Below are positions 7,037 through 16,442 of a stretch of 64,000 bases of DNA, in pieces (the first letter of the stretch is position 1; every line of letters starts with the position of its first letter). The notes under the pieces were generated by a model. It ran no database searches. It was not told where the DNA came from and saw only the letters and a list, made by a program, of their open reading frames with translations. Position numbers and translations under genes: made by a program. The stretch covers positions 1,116,001-1,180,000 of the forward strand of contig NZ_CP053830.1 of assembly GCF_013372185.1 (NCBI RefSeq), read 5' to 3'. Origin of the DNA: Campylobacter lari subsp. lari (lineage in GTDB: Bacteria > Campylobacterota > Campylobacteria > Campylobacterales > Campylobacteraceae).

Positions 7037-8515
7037 ATGCTCACTTGGATGCAGCATCATAAAAAATACTTAGTTGTAACTATTTGGATTAGCGTTATTG
7101 CTTTTGTTGGAGCAGGTTTTGTTGGTTGGGGGAGTTATGATTTTAACACCGATAGGTCAAATTCTGTTGCAAAAGTAGGCGATGAAAAAATAAGTTATGA
7201 TGAGTTTAATCTTAAATATTCTCAATTATTTGGCTATTATTCTCAGCTAAACAATGGCAATTACACACAAGAACAAGCACAAAAAGATGGCTTAGATACC
7301 CAAGCTATTAATGAACTTATACAAGAAAAACTACTACTTTCTTATGCTAAAACTTTAGGTTTAAATGTGAGTGAGGAAGAAATTGCTTATGATTTAGCAC
7401 ATCAAAAAATCTTTCATAATGCTTCAGGTGTTTTTGATAAAAATTTATACTATAATCTGCTTGCAAGAAACAACTATACACCAAAAACTTATGAAAAAAT
7501 TATTCACGATGAGTTATTGCTTAAAAAAATCAATGCTATTTTAAATTTACAAATCAAACCAAATGAGCTTGATATGTTTGGTGCAAGTTTTTTAATGCAA
7601 GATAGTTTAAAAGTTCAAGCTATAAAACTTGATAATAAAAACATAACAATGGATGAAAAAGAGTTAAAACAAACTTGGGAGAAAAATAAAGAGCTTTACA
7701 AGACGCAAAAAAGTTATGAACTTGCAACTTATTTTTTAAACCCTGATATAATCAAAATTGACGATAAAGAAATCCAAGCTTACTATGAAGAAAATAAAAA
7801 TGACTATAAAGATTTTACGGGGAAAATTCTAAGTCTAGAGCAAAGCAAAGATAAAGTTATAAAGGATTTAAAACTTTCTAAACTTAAACTTAAAGCCAAT
7901 GAAAGCTATGTGGCGTTGAGAAAAAACGAGCTTAATTTTGATAAAAATATCACAATCAGCGATGCTGATATTTACTATCCTTTAGAAAATATACAAAAAG
8001 CTAAAGAAAATGATTTTATTAAGCCTTTTAAATTTGAAAACGGCTATATGATTGCAAAAGTTATAAAAATAAATCCTATACAAACTATGACTTTTGAGCA
8101 AGCTAAAAACGAAGTAAGTAAACTTTACATTAAAGAAAAAACTAAAGCCTTATTAGAAGAAAAAGCAAAAATCGCCCTAGATAATTTCCAAGGTATAGAC
8201 ATAGGTACTTATAGCCGTGACTCAAGCAAAAATGCAAAAGTGGGTGAAATGATGAGTGATACTGAATTTAGCGAGTTTTTGATGCATGTATTTGACTCAA
8301 ATAAAGCTAAATCTTATGTATTATTTGATGATAAAGCAATAGTTTATGAGATCACAAAACAAACTTTAGAAAATAAAAACAAAGAAGAAATTTACAAATT
8401 TATCATAGAGCAAAGTGCTAAACAAACCAAACAAGCTTTACTTAAGGAAGAATTATTAAAAAAACTTATAGAATTATATCCAATTCAACGCTATTATAAA
8501 GGAAATACAAATTGA
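7037..8515 (+). CDS. ppiD: PpiD/SurA-like membrane-anchored periplasmic chaperone
   Basis: A 492-residue protein with a single N-terminal membrane anchor (about residues 10-31) preceded by the PpiD-type start MLTWMQHHKKYL. A SurA-N type domain follows (VAKVGDEKISYDEFNLKY near 45-62, then LIQEKLLLSYA). The central region, where parvulin rotamase motifs should lie, is divergent; only the late FENGYMIAKVIKI element is recognisable. It probably acts as a periplasmic folding factor for outer-membrane or secreted proteins, anchored near the Sec exit as PpiD is. A GGGG-containing ribosome site precedes the ATG. The stop overlaps the ftsA TTG start (TTGA). Chaperone role is known for the family; enzymatic activity is doubtful. 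Confidence 0.85.
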   Translation: MLTWMQHHKKYLVVTIWISVIAFVGAGFVGWGSYDFNTDRSNSVAKVGDEKISYDEFNLKYSQLFGYYSQLNNGNYTQEQAQKDGLDTQAINELIQEKLLLSYAKTLGLNVSEEEIAYDLAHQKIFHNASGVFDKNLYYNLLARNNYTPKTYEKIIHDELLLKKINAILNLQIKPNELDMFGASFLMQDSLKVQAIKLDNKNITMDEKELKQTWEKNKELYKTQKSYELATYFLNPDIIKIDDKEIQAYYEENKNDYKDFTGKILSLEQSKDKVIKDLKLSKLKLKANESYVALRKNELNFDKNITISDADIYYPLENIQKAKENDFIKPFKFENGYMIAKVIKINPIQTMTFEQAKNEVSKLYIKEKTKALLEEKAKIALDNFQGIDIGTYSRDSSKNAKVGEMMSDTEFSEFLMHVFDSNKAKSYVLFDDKAIVYEITKQTLENKNKEEIYKFIIEQSAKQTKQALLKEELLKKLIELYPIQRYYKGNTN

Positions 8516-9891
8516 ATATTTTAGGAATTGATTTAGGCTCAATACAAACTTGCGCCATATTAGCGCAAAAAAGCGAAGAAGGACTAAAAGTCATTGGTTT
8601 TGGAAAATCAAAATCAAATGGTATAAAAAAAGGAGCAATTACTAATATAGAACTTGCTTCAAAATCCATAGAAGAAGCAGTAGCTGATGCACAAATGATG
8701 TCAGGCGTGCATTATGATAAAGTAATTGTATCTATTTCAGGTGCTTATGCAAAAAGCGTAGATAGTATAGGTGTGGTTAATATACCAAATCACGAAATAG
8801 GCATTAAAGAAATTCACAGAGCAGTAAGTACAGCAAAACATACTGCAAATATACCTAGTGGATATGAAATCATTCATGTATTACCTTATAATTTTAAAGT
8901 AAATGATCTTGAGCATGTAGAAGACCCTTTGGGAATGAGTGGAAATCGTCTTGAAGTTTCTACGCATATTGTAATTTCACAAGAAGTGCATATTAAAAAT
9001 CTAAAAAAAGCCGTGGAACTAGCTGATCTTAGAGTAGATAACATCGTTCTTTCAGGCTATGCTTCTTCTATTGCTTGCTTTGATGATAGCGAAAAAGAAT
9101 TAGGTGCCATTTTAATCGATATGGGTGGAGCAGTTTGCGATATGGTCATTCATGCGGGCAATTCTATACGCTATAATGAATGCTTACAAATTGGATCAGT
9201 AAATATCACCAATGATTTATCCATAGCTTTACATACTCCACCAAAAGAAGCAGAAAAATTAAAACTAAATTACGCATCTTTAGCGCAAAATGAAAACTCA
9301 ATTATACAAATTCCATACATGGGTGATGAAAAAAGAAAAAATGAAGTTTCGGTAGAAGTTATATCTAATGTAATTTATGCAAGAATTGAAGAAACTATTA
9401 TTATTTTAGCTAAAATGCTAAGCGATAATGCTTGTGCAAATCAAGCAGGAGCAGGTATAGTATTAACAGGTGGAATGACAAAATTTGCAGGACTTGACAA
9501 GCTTGCTTCAGCTTATTTTGATAATAAAGCTGTTAGAATAGCGACTGCAAAAAAAGATACTATGGATGGTTTTAAAGAAATTTTTGAAGATGCAGAAAAT
9601 AGCTGCGCTATAGGTCTTTGTTTATATGGTGGTGGACATTTTACTCCTTATGAATTAGATTCTAATGAGAAACTAAGATACAAAGGAGAGCCTGAATTTA
9701 TCAATAAACAGATCAAACAAAATCTTACCATAGATGAACATGAAGAAGAAAATAAAGATTTTGAAGAAATTTTTCAAGATCAAAAAGAATTTGAAGACGA
9801 AAAAGCAGAATTAACAAAAATAGAAACAAAGAAAGATAAAAAGACGAATTTAATGCATAAATTTTGGAATAAACTAATAAACCAGTTCTAA
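8512..9891 (+). CDS. ftsA: cell division protein FtsA
   Basis: FtsA is the actin-like ATPase that tethers FtsZ to the membrane. The 459 residues begin NILGIDLGSIQTCA (phosphate-1 motif) and contain ILIDMGGAVCDMVI (phosphate-2, about 200) and GIVLTGGMTKFAGL (adenosine motif, about 321). The last residues, LMHKFWNKLINQF, form the amphipathic membrane-targeting helix. Between the actin core and this helix lies an acidic/charged linker of about 50 residues, making it longer than the roughly 420-residue E. coli protein. The start is TTG at 8512, with AAAGGAAA upstream, overlapping the ppiD stop by 4 nt. ftsZ follows 11 nt later. Confidence 0.96.
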   Translation: MNILGIDLGSIQTCAILAQKSEEGLKVIGFGKSKSNGIKKGAITNIELASKSIEEAVADAQMMSGVHYDKVIVSISGAYAKSVDSIGVVNIPNHEIGIKEIHRAVSTAKHTANIPSGYEIIHVLPYNFKVNDLEHVEDPLGMSGNRLEVSTHIVISQEVHIKNLKKAVELADLRVDNIVLSGYASSIACFDDSEKELGAILIDMGGAVCDMVIHAGNSIRYNECLQIGSVNITNDLSIALHTPPKEAEKLKLNYASLAQNENSIIQIPYMGDEKRKNEVSVEVISNVIYARIEETIIILAKMLSDNACANQAGAGIVLTGGMTKFAGLDKLASAYFDNKAVRIATAKKDTMDGFKEIFEDAENSCAIGLCLYGGGHFTPYELDSNEKLRYKGEPEFINKQIKQNLTIDEHEEENKDFEEIFQDQKEFEDEKAELTKIETKKDKKTNLMHKFWNKLINQF

Positions 9892-9902
9892 TAGGAGACA
9901 CA

Positions 9903-11009
9903 ATGAGCGAATATCTAGTGGAAGAAATGCAACACACAAAAGGTGCAAAAATAAAAGTCATAGGCTGCGGTGGTGGTGGTGGTAATATGATAGATCATAT
10001 GGTAAATATGGGTTTACATGATCTTGATCTTATTTCAGCTAATACTGATGCACAAGCCATAGCTAAATCTTTAGCAAAAACTAGAATTCAACTAGGTGAG
10101 AAAAAAACCAAAGGCTTGGGTGCTGGAATGCAACCAGAAATTGGAGCAGAAAGCGCAAGAGAAAGTTTTGAAGAAGTAAAAGCGGCTTTAAGTCAGAGTG
10201 ATATAGTATTTATTTCAGCAGGGCTTGGTGGTGGAACGGGTACAGGTGCAGCTCCTGTTGTAGCACAAGCTGCAAAAGAAGTAGGTGCACTAACCGTTTC
10301 AGTGGTGACTATGCCTTTTGCTTTTGAAGGAAAACAAAGAAAAAAATTAGCAGAAGCTGGTTTAGCTGAATTAAAAAAAGAAAGTGATTCTATCATTGTA
10401 ATCCAAAACGAAAAGCTTCTTAGTATACTTCCAAAAAAAGCAGGTATAAAAGAAGCATTTAAACTAGTTGATGATATTTTAGCTAGAGCTGTTAGAGGTA
10501 TGGTGTCTATCCTTTTAGAAGATGGTGATATTAATGTTGACTTTGCTGATGTTAGAACTGTTATGAGTCACAGAGGTTTAGCTTTAATGGGTGTGGGTCA
10601 TGGAGAAGGTGAAAATGCCATTATGGATGCATTATCAAATGCTATAGAATCTCCATTATTAGACGGTATGACTATGAAAGGCGTTAAAGGCGTAATCATC
10701 CACTATAAAATTGGACCTGAATGCTCATTGATAGAAATTTCACAAGCTACTCAAAGCATTAGCGATATAGCAGATGAAAACGCAAAAGTAATCTTTGGTG
10801 CAACTACTGATGAGAGTATGGGTGATCGTGTTGAGGTTACTATCATTGCTACAGGTTTTGAAGATAAAGCCGAAATAGAAAGTGCCAAAGAACAAGAAGA
10901 AAGTAAAAAAAATAGTTATATGAATTTACGTAAAGCTAGCGGTGGATTTGATGAAGAAGTGATTTCTCAGCTTGATGTTCCTGCTTTCTTGCGTCGCCAA
11001 ATGGATTAA
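9903..11009 (+). CDS. ftsZ: cell division GTPase FtsZ
   Basis: FtsZ is the tubulin homologue that polymerises into the division ring. Its 368 residues carry the N-terminal GCGGGGGNMIDHM nucleotide loop (about 21-33), the tubulin signature GGGTGTG at 109-115, and the T7-type NVDFADVRTVM that completes the GTPase site. The C-terminal peptide LDVPAFLRRQMD is the conserved tail that binds FtsA, after a linker of only about 35 residues. AGGAGA 6 nt before the ATG is a strong ribosome site. It follows ftsA closely and is last in the ppiD-ftsA-ftsZ unit; pncB begins 20 nt later. Confidence 0.98.
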   Translation: MSEYLVEEMQHTKGAKIKVIGCGGGGGNMIDHMVNMGLHDLDLISANTDAQAIAKSLAKTRIQLGEKKTKGLGAGMQPEIGAESARESFEEVKAALSQSDIVFISAGLGGGTGTGAAPVVAQAAKEVGALTVSVVTMPFAFEGKQRKKLAEAGLAELKKESDSIIVIQNEKLLSILPKKAGIKEAFKLVDDILARAVRGMVSILLEDGDINVDFADVRTVMSHRGLALMGVGHGEGENAIMDALSNAIESPLLDGMTMKGVKGVIIHYKIGPECSLIEISQATQSISDIADENAKVIFGATTDESMGDRVEVTIIATGFEDKAEIESAKEQEESKKNSYMNLRKASGGFDEEVISQLDVPAFLRRQMD

Positions 11010-11029
11010 TTTTTAGTAAAAATCCTTAT

Positions 11030-12406
11030 ATGAATTCTTCATTATTATGTGATTTTTACGAACTAAGTATGGCTTATGCTTATTTTAAACAAAATATGCA
11101 TAAGCAGATTGTTTATTTTGAAGTTTTTTTTAGAAAAGCTCCTGATAATGCTTCTTATGCTGTTTTTTGTGGATTAGAACAAATCATAAATCATATTAAT
11201 CATTTTTCTTTCTCTAAAGATGACATAGATTTTTTGAAAAATACTCAAAAATTTGATGATGATTTTTTAAACTACCTTTCAACTTTAAATTTTAGTGGAG
11301 ATATACTAAGCGTTAAAGAAGGTGAATGTGCTTTTGCCAACACACCACTAATGATTATCAAAGCACCTATAGTAGAGGCTTTATTATTAGAAACTTTCAT
11401 ACTTTTAACTCTAAATCATCAATGCTTGATTGCTACTAAAGCTAGTAGAATTACTCAAATTGCAAAAGAAAAATTACTCTTAGAATTTGGCTCTCGCAGA
11501 GCTCATGGAGAAAGTGCAGCTTTAAATGGTGCTAGAGCTGCTTTTATAGGTGGTTTTCATGCAAGTGCTTGTACTTTAGCTGGGAAAAATTTTAATATTC
11601 CTATTAGTGGAACCATGTCTCATGCTTGGGTGCAAATGTTTGATGATGAGCTAAGTGCTTTTAGAGCATATTGTCAAATTTACAAAGATAATATAAGTCT
11701 TTTAATTGACACTTATGATTATAAAAAAGGTATTGAAAATGCTATTTTAGTTTTTAATGAATTAGACTCTGAAAACACTATGAAAAATTATTCCATTCGT
11801 ATTGACTCAGGAGATTTACTTAAAATCTCTAAATATATTAGAAAAAAACTAGATCTTGCTGGCTTAAGAAAATGCAAAATCATAGCTAGCAATGCCTTAG
11901 ATGAGTTCATCATAGAAAAATTGCTAAAAAATAAAGCTCCAATCGATGCTTTTGGTATTGGAGAAAAGCTTATTACTTCGGCAAGTTCACCTATTTTTGG
12001 AGCTGTTTATAAGCTTGTTGCATTAGAAAAAAATAATCAAATCATCCCTAAAATAAAAATCAGCGCAAGCACAAGCAAAACAACCTTACCGCATTTTAAA
12101 AAACTTATAAGGTATTATAAAAACAATAAAGCAAGTTTTGATATTTTATATACACATGATGAGGGTATCAAAACTTATCAAGGCTATACATATAAAAACT
12201 TACATGAGCTTATTTTTAAAGATGGGAAATTAATCTATAGACTTCCTAATTTGAAAAATATTCAAGAATATCATAAAAAAAGTGTTGATAGCTTGGATCT
12301 TAAACTAAAAAAACTTCAAAATCCAAGTATTTATAAAGTAAAAATTTCTAAAAAATTACAAAATATGCAAAAAACTTACTTAGAAAAAATTAATCTTTTT
12401 CTCTAA
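11030..12406 (+). CDS. pncB: nicotinate phosphoribosyltransferase
   Basis: PncB joins nicotinate to phosphoribosyl pyrophosphate in NAD salvage. The 458-residue protein shows the family features in order: an N-terminal [25 protein letters not shown] near 26-36, [10 protein letters not shown] near 155 (phosphate contacts), [11 protein letters not shown] near 190 with the conserved histidine, SIRIDSGDL near 260, and [11 protein letters not shown] near 310. The ribosome site is weak, so some coupling to ftsZ is plausible although the functions are unrelated. Its end overlaps the convergent ispG by 17 nt. Confidence 0.9.
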   Translation: MNSSLLCDFYELSMAYAYFKQNMHKQIVYFEVFFRKAPDNASYAVFCGLEQIINHINHFSFSKDDIDFLKNTQKFDDDFLNYLSTLNFSGDILSVKEGECAFANTPLMIIKAPIVEALLLETFILLTLNHQCLIATKASRITQIAKEKLLLEFGSRRAHGESAALNGARAAFIGGFHASACTLAGKNFNIPISGTMSHAWVQMFDDELSAFRAYCQIYKDNISLLIDTYDYKKGIENAILVFNELDSENTMKNYSIRIDSGDLLKISKYIRKKLDLAGLRKCKIIASNALDEFIIEKLLKNKAPIDAFGIGEKLITSASSPIFGAVYKLVALEKNNQIIPKIKISASTSKTTLPHFKKLIRYYKNNKASFDILYTHDEGIKTYQGYTYKNLHELIFKDGKLIYRLPNLKNIQEYHKKSVDSLDLKLKKLQNPSIYKVKISKKLQNMQKTYLEKINLFL

Positions 12407-13460
12407 GTTTTACCTCATCTTCTACTTCAAGTAAAAATCTATCCACAAGCTCATCTTCTTTTAATTTTGCTACCACTTCACCATGTCTTATAACTAAACC
12501 TTGATTTTTTCCAAAAGCAATCGCCACATCAGCACCCTTAGCCTCACCCAAGGCATTTACAACACAACCCATAACACTTATATTTAGCGGCTCTTTTATA
12601 TGCTTAGTTTTTTCTTCTACTATTTTAATCGCTTTAATCAAATCACTTTGAATTCTTCCACAAGTTGGACATGAGATGATATTTACTCCACTTTTTTGCA
12701 CTCCACTATCTTGCAAAATAGCCCTTGCTACACGAATTTCTTCTTCAAGTTCCCCTGTCATAGACACTCTCATTGTATCGCCTATACCTTTTAAAAGCAA
12801 ATTTCCTAAGGCAATCGAGCTTTTAACCGTGCTATGAAATTTAGTCCCTGCCTCAGTAACCCCTAAATGAAACGGATAATCACAAAGTGGTCTTAGAGCC
12901 TCATAAGCTTTTATGGTATTTTGCACATCTGAAGTTTTCATAGAAATTTTAATATCAAAAAAATCTAAATCTTCGAGTAATTTTATATTATACAAAGCAC
13001 TCCCAAGCATAGCTTCTATATTATAGCCATATTTATCGCTAAATTGCTTTTCTATAGAGCCATGATTTACCCCTATTCTAATAGGAATTTTTCTTTGTTT
13101 ACAAGCTTGCACCACTTCTTTGATATTTTCTTTTGAGCCTATATTTCCTGGATTAATTCTTACCCCATCGATAAATTCAGCACAAAAAACTGCTAGCTTA
13201 TGATTAAAATGTATATCCACTATTAAAGGTAAGGGGCTTTTTGCTTTAATTTCTTTTAAAGCTCTTGCATCTGCCATATCCAAACAGGCTAAACGCACTA
13301 TATTTGCACCAGCAAAATAAAGTCTGTTAAGCTGTTCTAAACAACCTTCAACATCCCTTGTTTTAGTAAAAAGCATGGATTGCACAGAAATAGGAGCATC
13401 TCCGCCTATTAAAACATCACCTACTTTTATTTGTCTTGTTTTGTATCTTTGATATTCCAT
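12390..13460 (-). CDS. ispG: HMBPP synthase IspG (GcpE)
   Basis: IspG is the [4Fe-4S] enzyme that converts methylerythritol cyclodiphosphate to HMBPP in the non-mevalonate isoprenoid pathway. Its 356 residues match the bacterial short form: [17 protein letters not shown] at the start, a TIM-barrel half with DIHFNHKLA and GVNHGSIE, and the C-terminal cluster site with ISCPTCGR (two cysteines, about 265) and [16 protein letters not shown] (third cysteine and the conserved glutamate). The next enzyme in the pathway, ispH, is also in this window at 22850. It follows priA by 56 nt on the same strand and ends inside the 3' end of pncB. Confidence 0.96.
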   Translation of the reverse strand: MEYQRYKTRQIKVGDVLIGGDAPISVQSMLFTKTRDVEGCLEQLNRLYFAGANIVRLACLDMADARALKEIKAKSPLPLIVDIHFNHKLAVFCAEFIDGVRINPGNIGSKENIKEVVQACKQRKIPIRIGVNHGSIEKQFSDKYGYNIEAMLGSALYNIKLLEDLDFFDIKISMKTSDVQNTIKAYEALRPLCDYPFHLGVTEAGTKFHSTVKSSIALGNLLLKGIGDTMRVSMTGELEEEIRVARAILQDSGVQKSGVNIISCPTCGRIQSDLIKAIKIVEEKTKHIKEPLNISVMGCVVNALGEAKGADVAIAFGKNQGLVIRHGEVVAKLKEDELVDRFLLEVEDEVKLREKD

Positions 13461-13516
13461 TTTTTCTCACTTTTTTACGCATATTGTATACTTTTTTGTC
13501 TTTGTAGAAATTAAAA

Positions 13517-15361
13517 TCAACTAAAATCAACCGGATCTATATCGCAAGTAATATTTTTAAAATTTAAGGCAAAATGCTCAAATTTTACAAGTTCTTGATG
13601 AGTATTAGCACGCAATAATACATAAAAACGCCATTTCTTATTTAACATTTCAATACCACAAGCACCATGGCCTACTAATTGCACTTGTTTTAATTCTTGT
13701 GCTTTACTTGCTATAAATTCACACAAATTTAAAGCTTTGTTTTTATCCTCATCTTCAATAATTAGCCTTAAAAGTCTTTTAAATGGAGGGTAAAGTTCAT
13801 TTCTAGCATTTAATTCATCTTTTAAAAAGCTATCATAATCTTGTATATATTTTTCAAAAAAAGATCTATTCTTAGTTTGTAAAAGCACCCTACCCTCGCC
13901 CTTTCGACCTGCACGACCTGCTACTTGCATAGCAAGAGCCAAAGTCTCTTCCAAAGCTTTAAAATTAGGTCTAAATAAATACTCATCAAGACCCAAAATC
14001 ACACTCAAATCCACATTATGATAATCATGTCCTTTAGCAAGCATAGAAGTACCCACTAAGATATCAATTTTTTCTTGATTAAAATCTTTTAAAATCATAT
14101 CAAGCTTTTTTACACTGCTAACCTCATCGCTATCGAATCTTTTTATGATAGGATTAAACTCGGCTAATTCTTTTTCTAAAAGTTCACAAAGCTCTGCTGT
14201 ACCCATTTTTTTAGCTTCGAGCATAGCTCTATTACATGTTGGACAAGTTTGATCAATTTCTTTAGTGAAATTACAATAATGGCATTTTAATGCATTTTTG
14301 TTTTTGTGTAAACTCAAAGCAATAGAACAAAAAGGGCATTTAATAGTATTAGCACATTCTTTGCATAAAATTTGTCTAAAATTTGCCCTTGTAGGTAAAA
14401 ACACCACGACTTGCTTTTTATTTCTTAAGCTAATTTTTAATTCTAAAAGCAATTTTGATGAAACACTAAGCTCACTCTCATCGTACAAAAACTGCTTTTT
14501 ACTTTCAAAGAAAGTTCCTTTAAGCCTAAAACAAGGATGCTTATAAAAACTCACAACACTTGGAGTAGCCGAGCCTAAAAGAACTTTTATATGCATTTTT
14601 TTTGCTACAAATAAAGCCAAATCTCTTGCATTGATTTTTGGATTATTAGAAGCTTTATAAGAATTATCATGCTCTTCATCAATAATAATCAAACCTAAAT
14701 TCTTAAAAGGTAAAAACAAAGCCGACCTAGCTCCCACCACTAAAAGAGCTTTTGAATTTATCAAATCTTGCAAATATTCTTGCTTTTTTTTCTTAGTAAT
14801 TTTAGAATGCCACAAAAAAAAATACTCACCAAAATACACTTTTAATCTTTTTTGCATTTGCGGAGTTAGAGCGATTTCTGGCATTAAAAGCAAAACCTGC
14901 TTTCCTTGCTCTAGATATTCTTTTATCAAGCTAATATAAATTTCAGTTTTACCACTTCCTGTATCACCAAATAGCAAACTAGTTTGTTTGGTTTTTATAA
15001 ATTCCAAAGCCTCTTGTTGATTTTTACTTAAGCTAGGTACTTTTTCTATATGAATCTTTTCATTTTTATACTCTTTAATGCTTTCAAACATACCCAAAAC
15101 AAAAGCTATTTTACTAGCATAATAATAAGCAATAAACCTAGCAAGTTCATATTGGTATTGCGTTAGTTTAAAACCTGTTTTTTTCTTTATAGATTGAGTT
15201 TTAAAATCAGGTTTTAAACATTTTTGTAAAATTATAGCTTTGAGATTTTTTTTCCTTGCAAGATCAACTACCACCTCATCTAAAATTTCAAATTCTTCCT
15301 CACTTTCATAAGTTAAGATATCTAAATAATATCCTTTAATAGCAAGTTGATAAAAATTCAA
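13517..15361 (-). CDS. priA: primosomal helicase PriA
   Basis: PriA restarts stalled replication forks by recognising fork structures and loading the replicative helicase. The 614-residue protein has the Walker A motif FGDTGSGKTEIY (131-142), the DEEH box in IIIDEEHDNSYK, the LGSATPS motif III, and a zinc-binding insert of eight cysteines in four CxxC pairs (CKEC, CPFC, CHYC, CPTC). GRAGRKGEGRVLLQT near 490 is motif VI. It is shorter at the N-terminus than the 732-residue E. coli protein, which is usual in epsilonproteobacteria. It overlaps the pseudopilin gene by 4 nt, so the two are coupled. dnaB, its downstream partner in helicase loading, is elsewhere in the window. Confidence 0.95.
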   Translation of the reverse strand: MNFYQLAIKGYYLDILTYESEEEFEILDEVVVDLARKKNLKAIILQKCLKPDFKTQSIKKKTGFKLTQYQYELARFIAYYYASKIAFVLGMFESIKEYKNEKIHIEKVPSLSKNQQEALEFIKTKQTSLLFGDTGSGKTEIYISLIKEYLEQGKQVLLLMPEIALTPQMQKRLKVYFGEYFFLWHSKITKKKKQEYLQDLINSKALLVVGARSALFLPFKNLGLIIIDEEHDNSYKASNNPKINARDLALFVAKKMHIKVLLGSATPSVVSFYKHPCFRLKGTFFESKKQFLYDESELSVSSKLLLELKISLRNKKQVVVFLPTRANFRQILCKECANTIKCPFCSIALSLHKNKNALKCHYCNFTKEIDQTCPTCNRAMLEAKKMGTAELCELLEKELAEFNPIIKRFDSDEVSSVKKLDMILKDFNQEKIDILVGTSMLAKGHDYHNVDLSVILGLDEYLFRPNFKALEETLALAMQVAGRAGRKGEGRVLLQTKNRSFFEKYIQDYDSFLKDELNARNELYPPFKRLLRLIIEDEDKNKALNLCEFIASKAQELKQVQLVGHGACGIEMLNKKWRFYVLLRANTHQELVKFEHFALNFKNITCDIDPVDFS

Positions 15362-15828
15362 AACCCATAATCCTTACAATTTAAACTCACACATTCTAAA
15401 AAAACTTTTTCACTATTATAAGAAAAATCTATGTAATTTTTAGTATTTATGAAAAATCTATATTGAGTATTTGCTATTTTCATCCACGATTTTTTAGATG
15501 AAATGATTGGTTTTTCTAAAGCACTATAGGTACATTGTTCTGTATTTTTATGATTTTGAGAATGAGGACATACAAATAATTTTTGATTTTCACTATTTAT
15601 TAAAGCCTCATCTAAAATAGTCGGAAAATCTTTACTTTCTTTAAATAAAAACTGATTTCTAAGTAAAGACAAAGAAGCATTGATAAGTTCCACCTCACTT
15701 TTTACTTGAATGAGTTTAGCATCGTTTTTTCCAAAAGAAAAATACGGATAAGCAATTACGCTAAGAATAGCAATAATCATCATACAAAAAACAAGCTCTA
15801 TCAAAGTAAAAGCTTTTTTTATTTGCAT
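15358..15828 (-). CDS. type II/IV pseudopilin-like protein
   Basis: The 156-residue protein starts KKAFTLIELVFCMMIIAILSV, a class III prepilin signal: short basic leader, FTLIEL cleavage context with Glu at +5, then a hydrophobic stretch. The remainder is a small periplasmic globular domain with several cysteines (CPHS, CTYS, CVSLNC), suggesting disulphides. Such minor pseudopilins serve secretion or natural-transformation machines, but no assembly genes are nearby. The ATG lies immediately after the stop of the ZapA-like gene, and the stop overlaps priA by 4 nt. The role is inferred from the N-terminus only. Confidence 0.8.
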   Translation of the reverse strand: MQIKKAFTLIELVFCMMIIAILSVIAYPYFSFGKNDAKLIQVKSEVELINASLSLLRNQFLFKESKDFPTILDEALINSENQKLFVCPHSQNHKNTEQCTYSALEKPIISSKKSWMKIANTQYRFFINTKNYIDFSYNSEKVFLECVSLNCKDYGF

Positions 15829-16068
15829 TTATTTTATTTCTTCATCGATAGTATTGATAAGTTTATTGAGTTCTTTTTTTAAGATATAGTTTTCGTAGCT
15901 AAGTTTTACAAAAGCATTAATGAAATTTGCAAGCTCTATCTTGCCTGTACCTCCAGAAATTAAAGCAATTTCATCTTCAAGATGATTTGCAAATTCATTG
16001 CTGCATGTTACAACAAAATCTTTTGCATAGACATTAATTGTAACTTTTCTTTGGTTATTGTTTGCCAA
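15829..16068 (-). CDS. ZapA-like small protein
   Basis: A 79-residue protein with VTINVYAKDFVVTC near the start, resembling the beta-strand that opens ZapA (a small dimeric protein binding FtsZ), followed by a helix-rich C-terminus (FVKLSYENYILKKELNKLI) like the ZapA coiled coil. It is somewhat shorter than typical ZapA (about 100). It overlaps the upstream coiled-coil gene by 14 nt; a ZapB-like/ZapA pair in this order is known in other proteobacteria. The match is by pattern, not by a diagnostic motif. Confidence 0.55.
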   Translation of the reverse strand: MANNNQRKVTINVYAKDFVVTCSNEFANHLEDEIALISGGTGKIELANFINAFVKLSYENYILKKELNKLINTIDEEIK

Positions 16069-16288
16069 GAACTGCCTCTATTTTTTTGATCACATCTTCG
16101 CTTTCAATATTTTTATTTTTAAGTTCTTCTTCTAAACGTGCGATTTGATTATTTTTAGCTTCATTTTGTGCTTTTACACTCACTAATTCATTTCTTAAAT
16201 TTTCATTTATTTCACATACTTCATTATATTTAGCCAAAAGCTCATTTACTTTATCTGTCATTGTGTTGATTATTCTTTCATCATACAT
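16055..16288 (-). CDS. short coiled-coil protein, ZapB-like candidate
   Basis: This 77-residue protein is almost entirely coiled coil: heptad-spaced hydrophobic residues through VNELLAKYNEVCEINENL and on to RLEEELKNKN. Size, composition and lack of any other domain resemble ZapB-type division proteins. AAAGG stands 8-9 nt before the ATG. It is the first gene of a five-gene run (this gene, ZapA-like, pseudopilin, priA, ispG). Coiled coils are easily mistaken for one another, so the name is tentative. Confidence 0.55.
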   Translation of the reverse strand: MYDERIINTMTDKVNELLAKYNEVCEINENLRNELVSVKAQNEAKNNQIARLEEELKNKNIESEDVIKKIEAVLGKQ

Positions 16289-16409
16289 ATTTTCTTGCCT
16301 TTATTGATTTTATATTTAGAATATTTTAAACACATAATTGTAACAAAAAAAAATTTAATTTTGCATAGCTTTTTATTTTAAAATTTAAATTTTTACAAAA
16401 AATTTTGTG

Positions 16410-16415
16410 TAAAAT
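16410..16415 (+). promoter_or_regulatory. -10 promoter element of uvrB
   Basis: TAAAAT in the context TGTGTAAAAT (extended -10) lies 27 nt before the uvrB ATG, in the divergent gap with the ZapB-like gene. I saw no SOS-box-like palindrome here; Campylobacter lacks a recognised LexA. Confidence 0.35.
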
Positions 16416-16442
16416 TAACAAAAATACAAGTTAGGAAAATTT

